Below are positions 1 through 5,741 of a DNA stretch of 6,830 nucleotides, one piece after another. A model generated the notes under the pieces. That model was not told the origin of the DNA. It did no database searches and saw only the letters and a program-made list of their open reading frames with translations. Made by a program: the position numbers and the translations under genes. This stretch comes from Ignavibacteriales bacterium (GTDB lineage: Bacteria; Bacteroidota; Ignavibacteria; Ignavibacteriales; Melioribacteraceae). The stretch covers positions 1 through 6,830 of the forward strand of contig QYQI01000027.1 of the NCBI GenBank assembly GCA_007280825.1, written 5' to 3'. Numbering within the stretch: the first letter of the stretch is position 1; every line of letters begins with the position of its first letter.

Positions 1-90
1 GGTCTTTGCAAAAAGCGAAAAGTAGGAGCGCCTGCGGTTACGGTAATTGGCGATGTGGTAAAGCTTCACAGGGAACTGGGTAAAGATTGA
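1..90 (+). CDS. cobA: C-terminal end of a uroporphyrinogen-III C-methyltransferase-like protein (partial)
   Basis: Only the last 29 residues are present, read in frame 1 and ending at TGA (88-90). The fragment contains APAVTVIGDVVKLHREL, which resembles the closing strand and helix of SUMT/CobA-type tetrapyrrole methyltransferases (typically APAV/L-x-V-x-G-x-VV-x-LR-x-x-L). That enzyme family uses S-adenosylmethionine to methylate uroporphyrinogen III to precorrin-2, the entry to sirohaem, cobalamin and F430 synthesis. The short tail of charged residues after the motif is normal for this family. Because so little is visible, another member of the same methyltransferase superfamily (for example a later cobalamin-pathway enzyme) cannot be excluded. 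It has no obvious functional link to the CRISPR genes and probably marks the chromosomal boundary of the locus. Confidence 0.6.
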   Translation, partial: GLCKKRKVGAPAVTVIGDVVKLHRELGKD

Positions 91-145
91 GAGGACGTTT
101 ATTTTCGTAATAAATTAATGGCGAAGGCGCAGATTAGACCAGATA

Positions 146-164
146 ACAGGATCGACAGGATACG
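146..164. repeat. Two-copy degenerate tandem repeat, ACAGGATCG / ACAGGATACG
   Basis: The unit ACAGGATCG (146-154) is followed directly by ACAGGATACG (155-164). ACAGGAT-type decamer repeats are scattered in intergenic DNA of many bacteria and archaea, and this may be a worn member of such a family. Only two units are seen, so chance or decay is possible. Confidence 0.4.
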
Positions 165-225
165 ATTTTAATGATATTAGATGGAATTTTATAAATTATT
201 TATTATAAATTTCTGGCGCTTCTGC

Positions 226-231
226 AAAAAA
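226..231 (-). terminator. Possible T6 terminator for csa3
   Basis: Six A on the plus strand (226-231) read as six T on the csa3 coding strand, about 110 bp beyond the csa3 stop at 343. It is the only T run on that strand in the spacer. No strong hairpin precedes it. Confidence 0.22.
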
Positions 232-237
232 CCGAAC

Positions 238-267
238 CGCAGATGAACGCCGATAAACGCAGATTTA
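238..267. repeat. Three-copy 10-bp tandem repeat with CGCAGAT core
   Basis: Three decamers follow each other exactly in phase: CGCAGATGAA (238-247), CGCCGATAAA (248-257) and CGCAGATTTA (258-267). This looks like the widespread dispersed intergenic repeat built from CGCAGAT-AAA units, known from many prokaryotic genomes and without an assigned function. The 10-bp period is close to one helical turn. It is not a CRISPR: there are no spacers and the units abut. Confidence 0.6.
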
Positions 268-299
268 TTGCATGGGCTTATATCGCACTTGACAGGCTG

Positions 300-315
300 T
301 TTTTTTTGATTTTTA
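300..315 (+). terminator. T-rich putative archaeal terminator
   Basis: Eight T (300-307), then GA, then five more T (311-314 plus the preceding T of GAT). Archaeal RNA polymerase terminates at T-rich tracts in the non-template strand without needing a hairpin. The tract would stop rightward transcription entering from the methyltransferase side before it runs antisense into csa3. It lies more than 200 bp after that gene's stop, so this role is inferred. Confidence 0.35.
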
Positions 316-342
316 AGCTATCATATAAGATTTGCCTTGGAC

Positions 343-1011
343 TCAAATACCTAACAACCCACGCGCTCTTAAAGTCAGTGTGAATTTGTAAGGAGAATTT
401 GGCCCACCACTTCCTTTAATAATCCTAATAAGTTTGGCATTTTTTAATTGAGTAACCTGCCTTGAAATACTCGATATGGATTTTTGTAAACCACTTGCTA
501 ATTCCTCAAGAGACCACTCTTCTTTCTCAAGTAATTTATTCAACGTTTTTTCATAACGCTTTTTGATATGATAAAATTGTGCGAGTTCTTTTGTTTCGAT
601 GGTCACTATCCGATCCAATTCTTTATCATAAGCGACAAGTGGTATGCTTTTCTCAACGCTTATTAATGACATTGCTGCGATTGCGACACCAGGGCCGGAG
701 GTTACATTTATCCAAACAGGCTTACCACTATCAGATATCAACTTTTCAATTGTAGCATAAATCTCAAAGAAATCGAAAACATCATTTATAATAATTTCTT
801 GCGTTTTTATGCCGATAGCGGCAGAAGTCTGCTTTACTGCTGAAACCGTTTCCAGAGACTTCTCATGCAATGTGTGCACTAATACAAGTTTTTTCGTACC
901 CTGAAATCCACTATAAAGTGGTCGAATAATTAGTTCGGGATTGAAACCAGCTATTGCAATTGCATACGGAATAATAATTCTATTTTCTTTGGCGCCTTGA
1001 TCGTTAACCAT
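343..1011 (-). CDS. csa3: Csa3-like CARF / winged-helix transcriptional regulator
   Basis: Predicted 222-residue DNA-binding regulator of CRISPR-Cas expression. Residues about 12-140 look like a CARF (Rossmann-like) domain. An opening strand and loop, IPYAIAIAGFNPELIIRPL (14-32), match the start of Csa3 proteins. A second strand is KLVLVHT (41-47), and a ligand loop after WINVTSGPGVA (100-110) sits where the family usually has a GG-T/R-K type motif. Residues about 150-222 form a MarR-like winged helix: a long linker helix, EELASGLQKSISSISRQV as helix-turn-helix, LKNAKLIRI as the following strand, and a wing through YKFTLTLRARG. The start is placed at the ATG at 1009-1011 and not at the one at 1066-1068, which would add 19 hydrophobic residues and lie inside the palindromic operator. 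The chosen ATG has a GAGAAG-like site just before it. It is transcribed divergently from cas6. In Sulfolobales, Csa3 proteins regulate cas genes and adaptation. The specific target here is inferred from position. Confidence 0.82.
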   Translation of the reverse strand: MVNDQGAKENRIIIPYAIAIAGFNPELIIRPLYSGFQGTKKLVLVHTLHEKSLETVSAVKQTSAAIGIKTQEIIINDVFDFFEIYATIEKLISDSGKPVWINVTSGPGVAIAAMSLISVEKSIPLVAYDKELDRIVTIETKELAQFYHIKKRYEKTLNKLLEKEEWSLEELASGLQKSISSISRQVTQLKNAKLIRIIKGSGGPNSPYKFTLTLRARGLLGI

Positions 1012-1038
1012 ATTTACTTCTCTATTTAGAATTACTGC

Positions 1039-1047
1039 TATAAATAA
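1039..1047 (-). promoter_or_regulatory. Putative TATA box of csa3
   Basis: On the minus strand the sequence reads TTATTTATA, close to the archaeal TATA consensus. Its centre is about 32 bp upstream of the csa3 ATG (1009-1011), so transcription would begin about 7 nt before the start codon. This supports the shorter csa3 start. Confidence 0.5.
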
Positions 1048-1059
1048 TATTATGTTAAA

Positions 1060-1088
1060 AATTTGCAATATTGCAAATTATTTGCAAT
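1060..1088. promoter_or_regulatory. Nested palindromes with three TTGCAA half-sites, putative operator
   Basis: Bases 1060-1079 form a perfect 20-bp palindrome, AATTTGCAATATTGCAAATT. A third copy of ATTTGCAAT (1080-1088) pairs with the middle half-site (ATTGCAAAT, 1070-1078) to make a second perfect inverted repeat with one central base (1079). The half-sites are therefore forward 1061-1069, inverted 1070-1078, forward 1080-1088, about one helical turn apart. The block lies between the two divergent promoters: 12 bp beyond the csa3 TATA box and 23 bp before the cas6 TATA box. A dimeric winged-helix protein would bind such an element. The adjacent csa3 product is the obvious candidate, by inference only. 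Confidence 0.72.
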
Positions 1089-1103
1089 AATTTTAATTTA
1101 GCA

Positions 1104-1121
1104 TAGAAAACTATTTAAATA
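1104..1121 (+). promoter_or_regulatory. Putative BRE/TATA promoter of the cas operon
   Basis: TATTTAAATA (1112-1121) is a good archaeal TATA box, preceded by purine-rich TAGAAAAC (1104-1111) in the BRE position. The box centre is about 29 bp upstream of the cas6 ATG, so transcription should start at or within a few bases of that ATG. This agrees with the absence of a Shine-Dalgarno site before cas6. Confidence 0.6.
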
Positions 1122-1145
1122 ATCAATTCTATAAGAAAAATCACA

Positions 1146-1832
1146 ATGAAATTGATATTAACTTTCTCTCCACCAAAAGAAAAGATGATCCCCTTTGATC
1201 ATAACTACATGGTTGGTTCATCTTTGTACCGATTACTGGCGAAACAATCCCCTGAATATGCTGAGGAGTTGCATAAAAAAACAAACCATAAAGGGTATGT
1301 TATCTCTAATTTATTGCCAAGCGGGAAACGTATTTATGATCAGGGAATAGAGGCTGAGAGATATGTCCTTATCGTAGCATCAAGAGATAACAATCTTCTT
1401 GCTGCACTTCAAGTTGCAATACAGAAACAGGGACATCTGAATGTAAATAATAGTCTTTTGCCCTTGATCCAGGCAACTATTGTCAATATAAATATTCCTC
1501 CGCCACCATGCGAATTGCTAACAAAAAGCCCGGTTCTGATCAAGAAGGATGACAGGTTTATTAGACCTGATGATGCAGGATTTAATGAGGCAGTACTTGA
1601 TTGGATAAAGAGAAAATATGCCCATTATTATCAAAAACCATGCCCTGAAATACGTTTGTTCAATATTGTCAACTATGAAAATAAGTTGAAAGTTGTCAAG
1701 TTGAATAAATTACCGTGTACTGTAATGAGATTTTTCATCGATGCACCGGAAGATGTAATCGAAATGCTGCTGACAGAAGGATTGGGGAGTAAGACCGCTC
1801 TTGGGTTCGGATTCATTGACGAAGTGAGGTAA
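1146..1832 (+). CDS. cas6: Cas6 CRISPR RNA endoribonuclease
   Basis: A 228-residue protein of usual Cas6 length. Cas6 cuts the precursor CRISPR transcript within each repeat without metal, leaving the 5' handle of the mature crRNA. The C-terminus GLGSKTALGFGFIDEV (about 212-227) is the glycine-rich loop signature of the family. The N-terminal half begins with a ferredoxin-like strand, KLILTFSPP. Residues 17-31 (FDHNYMVGSSLYRLL) correspond to the first helix of archaeal Cas6. By analogy with the Pyrococcus Tyr-His-Lys triad, Y28, H43 (in EELHKK) and one of K44, K45 or K49 are candidate catalytic residues, though this assignment is by eye. It is the first gene of the operon, has no Shine-Dalgarno site, and is probably read from a leaderless or near-leaderless transcript. 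Only two bases separate its stop from the cas10d ATG. Confidence 0.9.
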   Translation: MKLILTFSPPKEKMIPFDHNYMVGSSLYRLLAKQSPEYAEELHKKTNHKGYVISNLLPSGKRIYDQGIEAERYVLIVASRDNNLLAALQVAIQKQGHLNVNNSLLPLIQATIVNINIPPPPCELLTKSPVLIKKDDRFIRPDDAGFNEAVLDWIKRKYAHYYQKPCPEIRLFNIVNYENKLKVVKLNKLPCTVMRFFIDAPEDVIEMLLTEGLGSKTALGFGFIDEVR

Positions 1833-1834
1833 TT

Positions 1835-4579
1835 ATGGATATTAAAGTCGATAAAATGTTTAGAACAAATCTGTTCATAAGAACATTTAGAGAATTATTC
1901 AAAGTAACCCCCCGAAGCGCATCCGGCGACCCAGTTGGACCATTGGCAATGATATTACGAAATTACCCTCTTGCAATCGCCAAGGGAGGATCAAAACATA
2001 AAGAATTTCCGGATCAAACATACTTTACTCATATTGTTAATGGTCTTGTTCTCGGTGGGCGAATGCTTGAGAATGAACTGCTTGATACATTTGGTACTGA
2101 GGAAAAGTTACCCAATAACATAGCTGAATGGGTGCGTTTGTATTTTGCTGCATTCACTCTGCACGATATAAACAAACTGGAAACAAATAAAACCCTTATT
2201 GATACTGTAAACAACGAATGGAACAAATATTCTGTTATCGTGGCTCCATTCCTCTCAAGTATTGGTGAACCGGAAACATGGTCTGATGACCTGAAGTATC
2301 TGATCCTGAGCACAGAGGAAGGAACAAGGGATCATGCAAATCTCCTGAATACAAAACGGAATCGGCAGGAGCTTGAGAAAATTTCAGGTTATATGAAATT
2401 CTCTGACCGGATAGGTTCTATCAAAAGCACTTCCTCATTGCAGATATACCATGAGATCAATAAAATATTCGAAGATTTCACAAAGGAAAGTGGCAGAAAC
2501 TTACATGTTGTAATGTTTGCCGATGTTCCTCAGACGATGCTACGTGTAAAGGCATCTATCAGTTTCTCGAAAGCACTGGAAGCACTTGAAAAAAATGAGA
2601 GATATATTGTGCTTAAAACTCCAGATGCCATAATTTTTGAAGGCAGCCCGATAAATCAGGATATTATCGATCAAAGCATACTGAATTTAAACAATTCTTT
2701 GGTTATCGATATTGAAAGCCTGGTTAAGTTGTATCCACCTTATAGTAATAGTATAAAAAATGATTTTGCTAAGAAAGTTAAAGTAACCTCAGAAGTAGTA
2801 AATATTTTTATTGATTGCTGGTTGGGGAGGTTGTTGTTGTGGTCTGGAAAAGAATGGAGGCGAAATCATACAGATTTTCCAGTAATCATGCATAAATATG
2901 GAGTCATCTTTGAAAGAAAAGCAGACTCTATGGAAGCTACATATGATTTGAAAGTGCCAGAAAAAACTTCGGATGAAGAATCAGCAGAAAATAAAAATCT
3001 GAGATATCTTGCGAAGCTTATTGTGGCAAATCGAGTTGCTCTGGAATTAGAAATATTAAATCCGAAGGATTCGCGAATAGATGCATGGTTGCTTGAAAAT
3101 AAAATACAGAATCCATCTGAGTATATTGATACCATACTGGGAAAGACTTTATCAGCAATTGCTCTTGCAATTCTCGACGGTTTAAAAGATCCAGGGATTG
3201 CATACAATCAAATTAAAGAAAAAATTGCATCTAAATTTGAGGAAAAATATCCGAATAAAGATAATGAAGATACAAGAGATTTTTTTACATCAATTATCTA
3301 TTATGGAAGTTCTGATATCGATCCCTTAACAGGAGTATGTAATGATAATATTGATAAAAAAGAAATGTGTTTGCAGTGTGGCGCCCCTGCTGAGATAGGA
3401 CTTGAGGCTTCACTTGTGTTCGGATACGGCGCAACCAGTGGAACAGGACGTAAAGTCACCAAGTTAAAAGACGATGAAAGATTTAAAGGCAGGATATGTA
3501 AATGGTGCGAGCTTGAGAATAGAATTCGTAAAGACGAGTTCAAAGAAATAAAAAAAGAAGGAATAGTCATCCAGGCTCATCTTGGGGATTATTTTGTACC
3601 TATTGATATTCAGAATGTAATCGAATCTCTGAAAACAAAAGATACAGATACAATTGATAAAATATCAGGAAAAGCAAAATTTACAAAATTCGGTAAAAGT
3701 CATCAATTAGACCATCATACAGTAGTATTTCAAGAAAATCCGGGTAACAGGAAAGAACAGTTCTATTTCTTGTTCCAATTGCTTGAGAATTTTATAAACG
3801 ATACTGGCATAAAAGTACATGTCACTCCGCTACAAGGCGCACCAAGGATACGCGCTGAACAGTTTTCATGGGAAAATGCACCTGGGTGGGTGAAATCCCT
3901 GAATATGAATTCTTTAAGGATTGATGAGATTCCCAGAGCAATTGAGGAACTTAGATTCATCAGACAAATTGCTTCGCTGAGAAAAGGAACTGATGACATA
4001 CCAAAAGTTCTGGCTGCAATCACCTTACACCCGATGAGAGTCTTCTCTCTGATATTTAACTTTGCGAATGATGATCTGAGGGCCAAATTACCGAGAATCG
4101 AGGAAGAAGTTAACAAGTTCATAAAAATTTATACTAGAGAGGTAAACGAAATGAGAATGAATGCAATAGTTAATGAAGCGTGTAAAATATGGAATCACGC
4201 ACCGGACTCGAATAATGAGCATACATGGATGATCCGAACCGCTCTGGATGTTCTTCAGAGAAACGAATCTGCAGATAGGGAAGATAAAATAACGCGTTGT
4301 GCAGGTCGTTTGCTTGAGATTGCGGCGCGTTCGGATTATTTCAACAAAATGCAAGGTACAGAAGCCTGCAAATTGTTCTCCGAAAATCTCGTTCTTCTGC
4401 TTGAAGAAAGCTTTGAGAAGAACGGGAAAGTACCAGCATCAGCATGGCGCAAAGATATTATCGCCCAATTTGCTCTGATGTACAATCAGCAAAAATGGGC
4501 TGAGGTAAAGGCAAGAAAAGCTGAAAAAGAAAAAGAAAACAAAATAGTTGATACACCAAAATCCCAGGAGGGAATATAA
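1835..4579 (+). CDS. cas10d: Cas10d (Csc3), type I-D large subunit with N-terminal HD nuclease
   Basis: A 914-residue large subunit of the type I-D effector complex, of usual length. The N-terminal HD nuclease domain keeps H66 (YFTHIVNG), H110-D111 with K114 (LHDINK), H167 (RDHANLL) and D191 (KFSDRIGS). This is the non-permuted H...HD...D order expected for type I-D, where Cas10d and not Cas3 carries the DNA-cutting HD domain. A four-cysteine knuckle, C512-x2-C515 (CLQC) and C555-x2-C558 (CKWC), is the likely zinc site found in Cas10 proteins. I find no GGDD or similar cyclase motif, in keeping with Cas10d not making cyclic oligoadenylates. The last 140 residues are a predicted helical small-subunit-like domain that is probably also made separately (see 4151-4579). 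The C-terminus is a charged tail (KARKAEKEKENK). The start ATG has GAGGT (1826-1830) only 4 bases upstream, inside the end of cas6, suggesting translational coupling. Confidence 0.93.
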   Translation: MDIKVDKMFRTNLFIRTFRELFKVTPRSASGDPVGPLAMILRNYPLAIAKGGSKHKEFPDQTYFTHIVNGLVLGGRMLENELLDTFGTEEKLPNNIAEWVRLYFAAFTLHDINKLETNKTLIDTVNNEWNKYSVIVAPFLSSIGEPETWSDDLKYLILSTEEGTRDHANLLNTKRNRQELEKISGYMKFSDRIGSIKSTSSLQIYHEINKIFEDFTKESGRNLHVVMFADVPQTMLRVKASISFSKALEALEKNERYIVLKTPDAIIFEGSPINQDIIDQSILNLNNSLVIDIESLVKLYPPYSNSIKNDFAKKVKVTSEVVNIFIDCWLGRLLLWSGKEWRRNHTDFPVIMHKYGVIFERKADSMEATYDLKVPEKTSDEESAENKNLRYLAKLIVANRVALELEILNPKDSRIDAWLLENKIQNPSEYIDTILGKTLSAIALAILDGLKDPGIAYNQIKEKIASKFEEKYPNKDNEDTRDFFTSIIYYGSSDIDPLTGVCNDNIDKKEMCLQCGAPAEIGLEASLVFGYGATSGTGRKVTKLKDDERFKGRICKWCELENRIRKDEFKEIKKEGIVIQAHLGDYFVPIDIQNVIESLKTKDTDTIDKISGKAKFTKFGKSHQLDHHTVVFQENPGNRKEQFYFLFQLLENFINDTGIKVHVTPLQGAPRIRAEQFSWENAPGWVKSLNMNSLRIDEIPRAIEELRFIRQIASLRKGTDDIPKVLAAITLHPMRVFSLIFNFANDDLRAKLPRIEEEVNKFIKIYTREVNEMRMNAIVNEACKIWNHAPDSNNEHTWMIRTALDVLQRNESADREDKITRCAGRLLEIAARSDYFNKMQGTEACKLFSENLVLLLEESFEKNGKVPASAWRKDIIAQFALMYNQQKWAEVKARKAEKEKENKIVDTPKSQEGI
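4139..4143 (+). promoter_or_regulatory. Internal Shine-Dalgarno site for Cas11d within cas10d
   Basis: GAGGT (within AGAGAGGT, 4136-4143) lies 7 bases before the in-frame ATG at 4151-4153 (codon 773 of cas10d). Motif and spacing are better than those at the annotated cas10d start. A second in-frame ATG follows at 4157, less well spaced. Confidence 0.72.
4151..4579 (+). CDS. cas11d: Cas11d small subunit from an internal start in cas10d
   Basis: In-frame internal product of 142 residues (cas10d residues 773-914), beginning MRMNAIVNEACKIW and ending with the shared lysine-rich tail. It is predicted almost wholly helical (blocks around AIVNEACKIW, TALDVLQRN, AGRLLEIAARSDYF, ENLVLLLEESFEK and WRKDIIAQFALMYNQQ), as expected of a Cas11 bundle that lines the crRNA-target duplex. 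Separate translation of a small subunit from inside cas10d is established for a cyanobacterial type I-D system, and from the large-subunit gene in types I-B and I-C. The evidence here is the well-placed Shine-Dalgarno site 7 bases upstream and the match of the product to the C-terminal helical domain. Protein-level production is inferred. Confidence 0.7.
   Translation: MRMNAIVNEACKIWNHAPDSNNEHTWMIRTALDVLQRNESADREDKITRCAGRLLEIAARSDYFNKMQGTEACKLFSENLVLLLEESFEKNGKVPASAWRKDIIAQFALMYNQQKWAEVKARKAEKEKENKIVDTPKSQEGI
4566..4572 (+). promoter_or_regulatory. Strong Shine-Dalgarno site of csc2
   Basis: AGGAGGG, 8 bases before the ATG at 4581, is the strongest ribosome-binding site in the operon. It lies in the last codons of cas10d and fixes the csc2 start at 4581 and not at the upstream in-frame ATG at 4548. 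Confidence 0.8.
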
Positions 4580-4580
4580 A

Positions 4581-5714
4581 ATGACAGACAATACAGGAAA
4601 TACAGAACTCGTAAAAACCCCAGCCCATACGCTTATTGAAAAAACATTTGGTCTGGAATATTTTACAACAGAACCAAAAATAATTGAACAGACAGTAAAA
4701 CCAAAAACATCTAAAAAGAAAAAGGAAAAAGCTGCTACTGATTCACCAGCACAGGTGACATTGGAAGAAAAGGCTGCAATAGAAGTTACGGCTTCGGTAG
4801 AAAAAAAGCCGGAATCAAAGAAAGTTCCAGTATTCGGGCAAAATAATGCAAAAAGACTGGTTATCGCGGTTCTAAGAGAAGTAATTGCGCCATTCATCGA
4901 CAGGAGCGAAGATCCGGAAGAGACAATTTCCATCCGCGTAAATGAAAGGGAAATCATAGAAGTGCCTGCCCGAAAGATGAAATCAAAAGAGAAACTCGCA
5001 GGGCTGAGGTTATGCAGAGCATATGAAGTTGTAGATGCTTCTTACGAGTACAATGCAGTTGAAACGCAAGCGGAAATGGCAAATCCAAATAGTGTTCTAT
5101 TTGGCGATTCGGTCGTTGAGCAAAGTGAAACCGCAATGCTTCCAAGCCGGGTGAAATACAGCAGTTCATATAGTATAAGAGAACGTGTTAAACTTACCAC
5201 TAAATTGACCCATAATGCACTTTCTGAACAGGGAACAATGTGGGATAGGGAAGAAAAAAAATTCAGGAAAAGTCTTTTCAGCACAGAATATATTTTACCT
5301 GGCACTTTATTCCCATCTTTCATTGTGATCGATGATCCCACACCTGAATCACTTGTTCATATTCTGATGTGCCTGCGTGAGACAAGATATGGAGCGCAGA
5401 CCTCAATAACCGGACCTAATATCAAAAATACAATTGTTGCGATATTGGGCTGCCAGAATGAGCCTCCTGTAACATCATACACAATAACAAAGAACCATCC
5501 TGAACTGCAAGAATCAAAAGACTTGCGCGCAGATGTGATAAAAACAATCATTCAGGATTTATCCGGAACAAATGGAAAACTGTTATCGGGTAAACCACTT
5601 GAAGATTTTCTTGTAGAGGCAAATAAACTTGATGGCAATTCCATGAAAGCGATCTATGCAAAATTGAAAAATGATGCAGTGGCTCTCTGTGAATACGCGG
5701 GTTTTGGGAAGTGA
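4581..5714 (+). CDS. csc2: Csc2 (Cas7d), type I-D backbone subunit with lysine-rich N-terminal extension
   Basis: A 377-residue Cas7-family protein; several copies coat the crRNA spacer in the type I-D complex. The recognisable Csc2 core starts near residue 91 with the first RRM strand (KRLVIAVLREVIAPF). It continues with NPNSVLFGDSVV (168-179), SRVKYSSSYSI (189-199), a TTKLTHNALSEQG segment (206-218) that may lie in the thumb/lid region, EYILPGTLFPSFIVIDDPT (236-254), and the family signature LRETRYGAQTSITGPNIKN (265-283). Residues 1-90 are unusual: a short helical-looking stretch (AHTLIEKTFGLEYF) and then a low-complexity linker rich in Lys, Glu and Ala (about 38-82, including SKKKKEK and EKKPESKK). 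No CxxC pair is seen; the four cysteines (145, 265, 291, 370) are scattered. The cas10d stop ends one base before its ATG. Confidence 0.9.
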   Translation: MTDNTGNTELVKTPAHTLIEKTFGLEYFTTEPKIIEQTVKPKTSKKKKEKAATDSPAQVTLEEKAAIEVTASVEKKPESKKVPVFGQNNAKRLVIAVLREVIAPFIDRSEDPEETISIRVNEREIIEVPARKMKSKEKLAGLRLCRAYEVVDASYEYNAVETQAEMANPNSVLFGDSVVEQSETAMLPSRVKYSSSYSIRERVKLTTKLTHNALSEQGTMWDREEKKFRKSLFSTEYILPGTLFPSFIVIDDPTPESLVHILMCLRETRYGAQTSITGPNIKNTIVAILGCQNEPPVTSYTITKNHPELQESKDLRADVIKTIIQDLSGTNGKLLSGKPLEDFLVEANKLDGNSMKAIYAKLKNDAVALCEYAGFGK

Positions 5715-5725
5715 AGTCGATTAAA

Positions 5726-5732
5726 GAGGGAG
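5726..5732 (+). promoter_or_regulatory. Shine-Dalgarno site of csc1
   Basis: GAGGGAG lies 9 bases before the csc1 ATG (5742-5744), within the 27-nt gap after csc2. It gives csc1 independent translation initiation. Confidence 0.6.
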
Positions 5733-5741
5733 ATTACAAAT

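Larger units (their letters stand above)
91..342. other. Non-coding spacer between the methyltransferase gene and csa3
   Basis: I see no convincing reading frame on either strand here. The stretch lies between the 3' end of a rightward gene and the 3' end of leftward csa3, so it is a convergent terminator region. It holds a T-rich patch just after the first gene (98-106), two short degenerate tandem repeats (146-164 and 238-267), an isolated TATA-like sequence near 187-196 and a run of eight T (300-307). No CRISPR repeat-spacer unit is present. Confidence 0.6.

Noticed and set aside
221..243. Hairpin TCTGC / GCAGA before the decamer repeat
   Set aside because: Only five base pairs with a 13-base loop, and its right arm is part of the repeat unit, so it is likely accidental.
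238..267. Short CRISPR array or leader end
   Set aside because: The units are only 10 bp and abut with no spacers, unlike CRISPR repeats of about 30-37 bp.
1012..1068. Longer csa3 reading frame starting at the ATG at 1066-1068
   Set aside because: It would add 19 residues of hydrophobic, AT-driven sequence (IILFIAVIL) not expected in Csa3. It would overlap the palindromic operator and TATA box, and it has a poorer ribosome-binding context than the ATG at 1009-1011.
3763..4122. 119-residue antisense open frame within cas10d
   Set aside because: It is opposite a conserved, continuous cas10d coding region and resembles nothing. The other minus-strand frames at 2029-2313, 2866-3207, 3018-3203, 3301-3570 and 4088-4354 were dismissed for the same reason.
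1835..4579. Type III Cas10 (cyclase-bearing) rather than type I-D Cas10d
   Set aside because: No GGDD motif was found. The HD motifs are in non-permuted order, and the neighbours are csc2, csc1 and an HD-less cas3' helicase, which together define type I-D.
4548..4580. Upstream in-frame start of csc2 at 4548
   Set aside because: It lies inside cas10d without a Shine-Dalgarno site. The ATG at 4581 has AGGAGGG at an ideal 8-base spacing.
4439..4957. 172-residue antisense open frame with phenylalanine/serine-rich runs
   Set aside because: It spans two real genes on the other strand, and its Phe/Ser runs are the reverse complement of their lysine/glutamate codons. No start signals or family resemblance.
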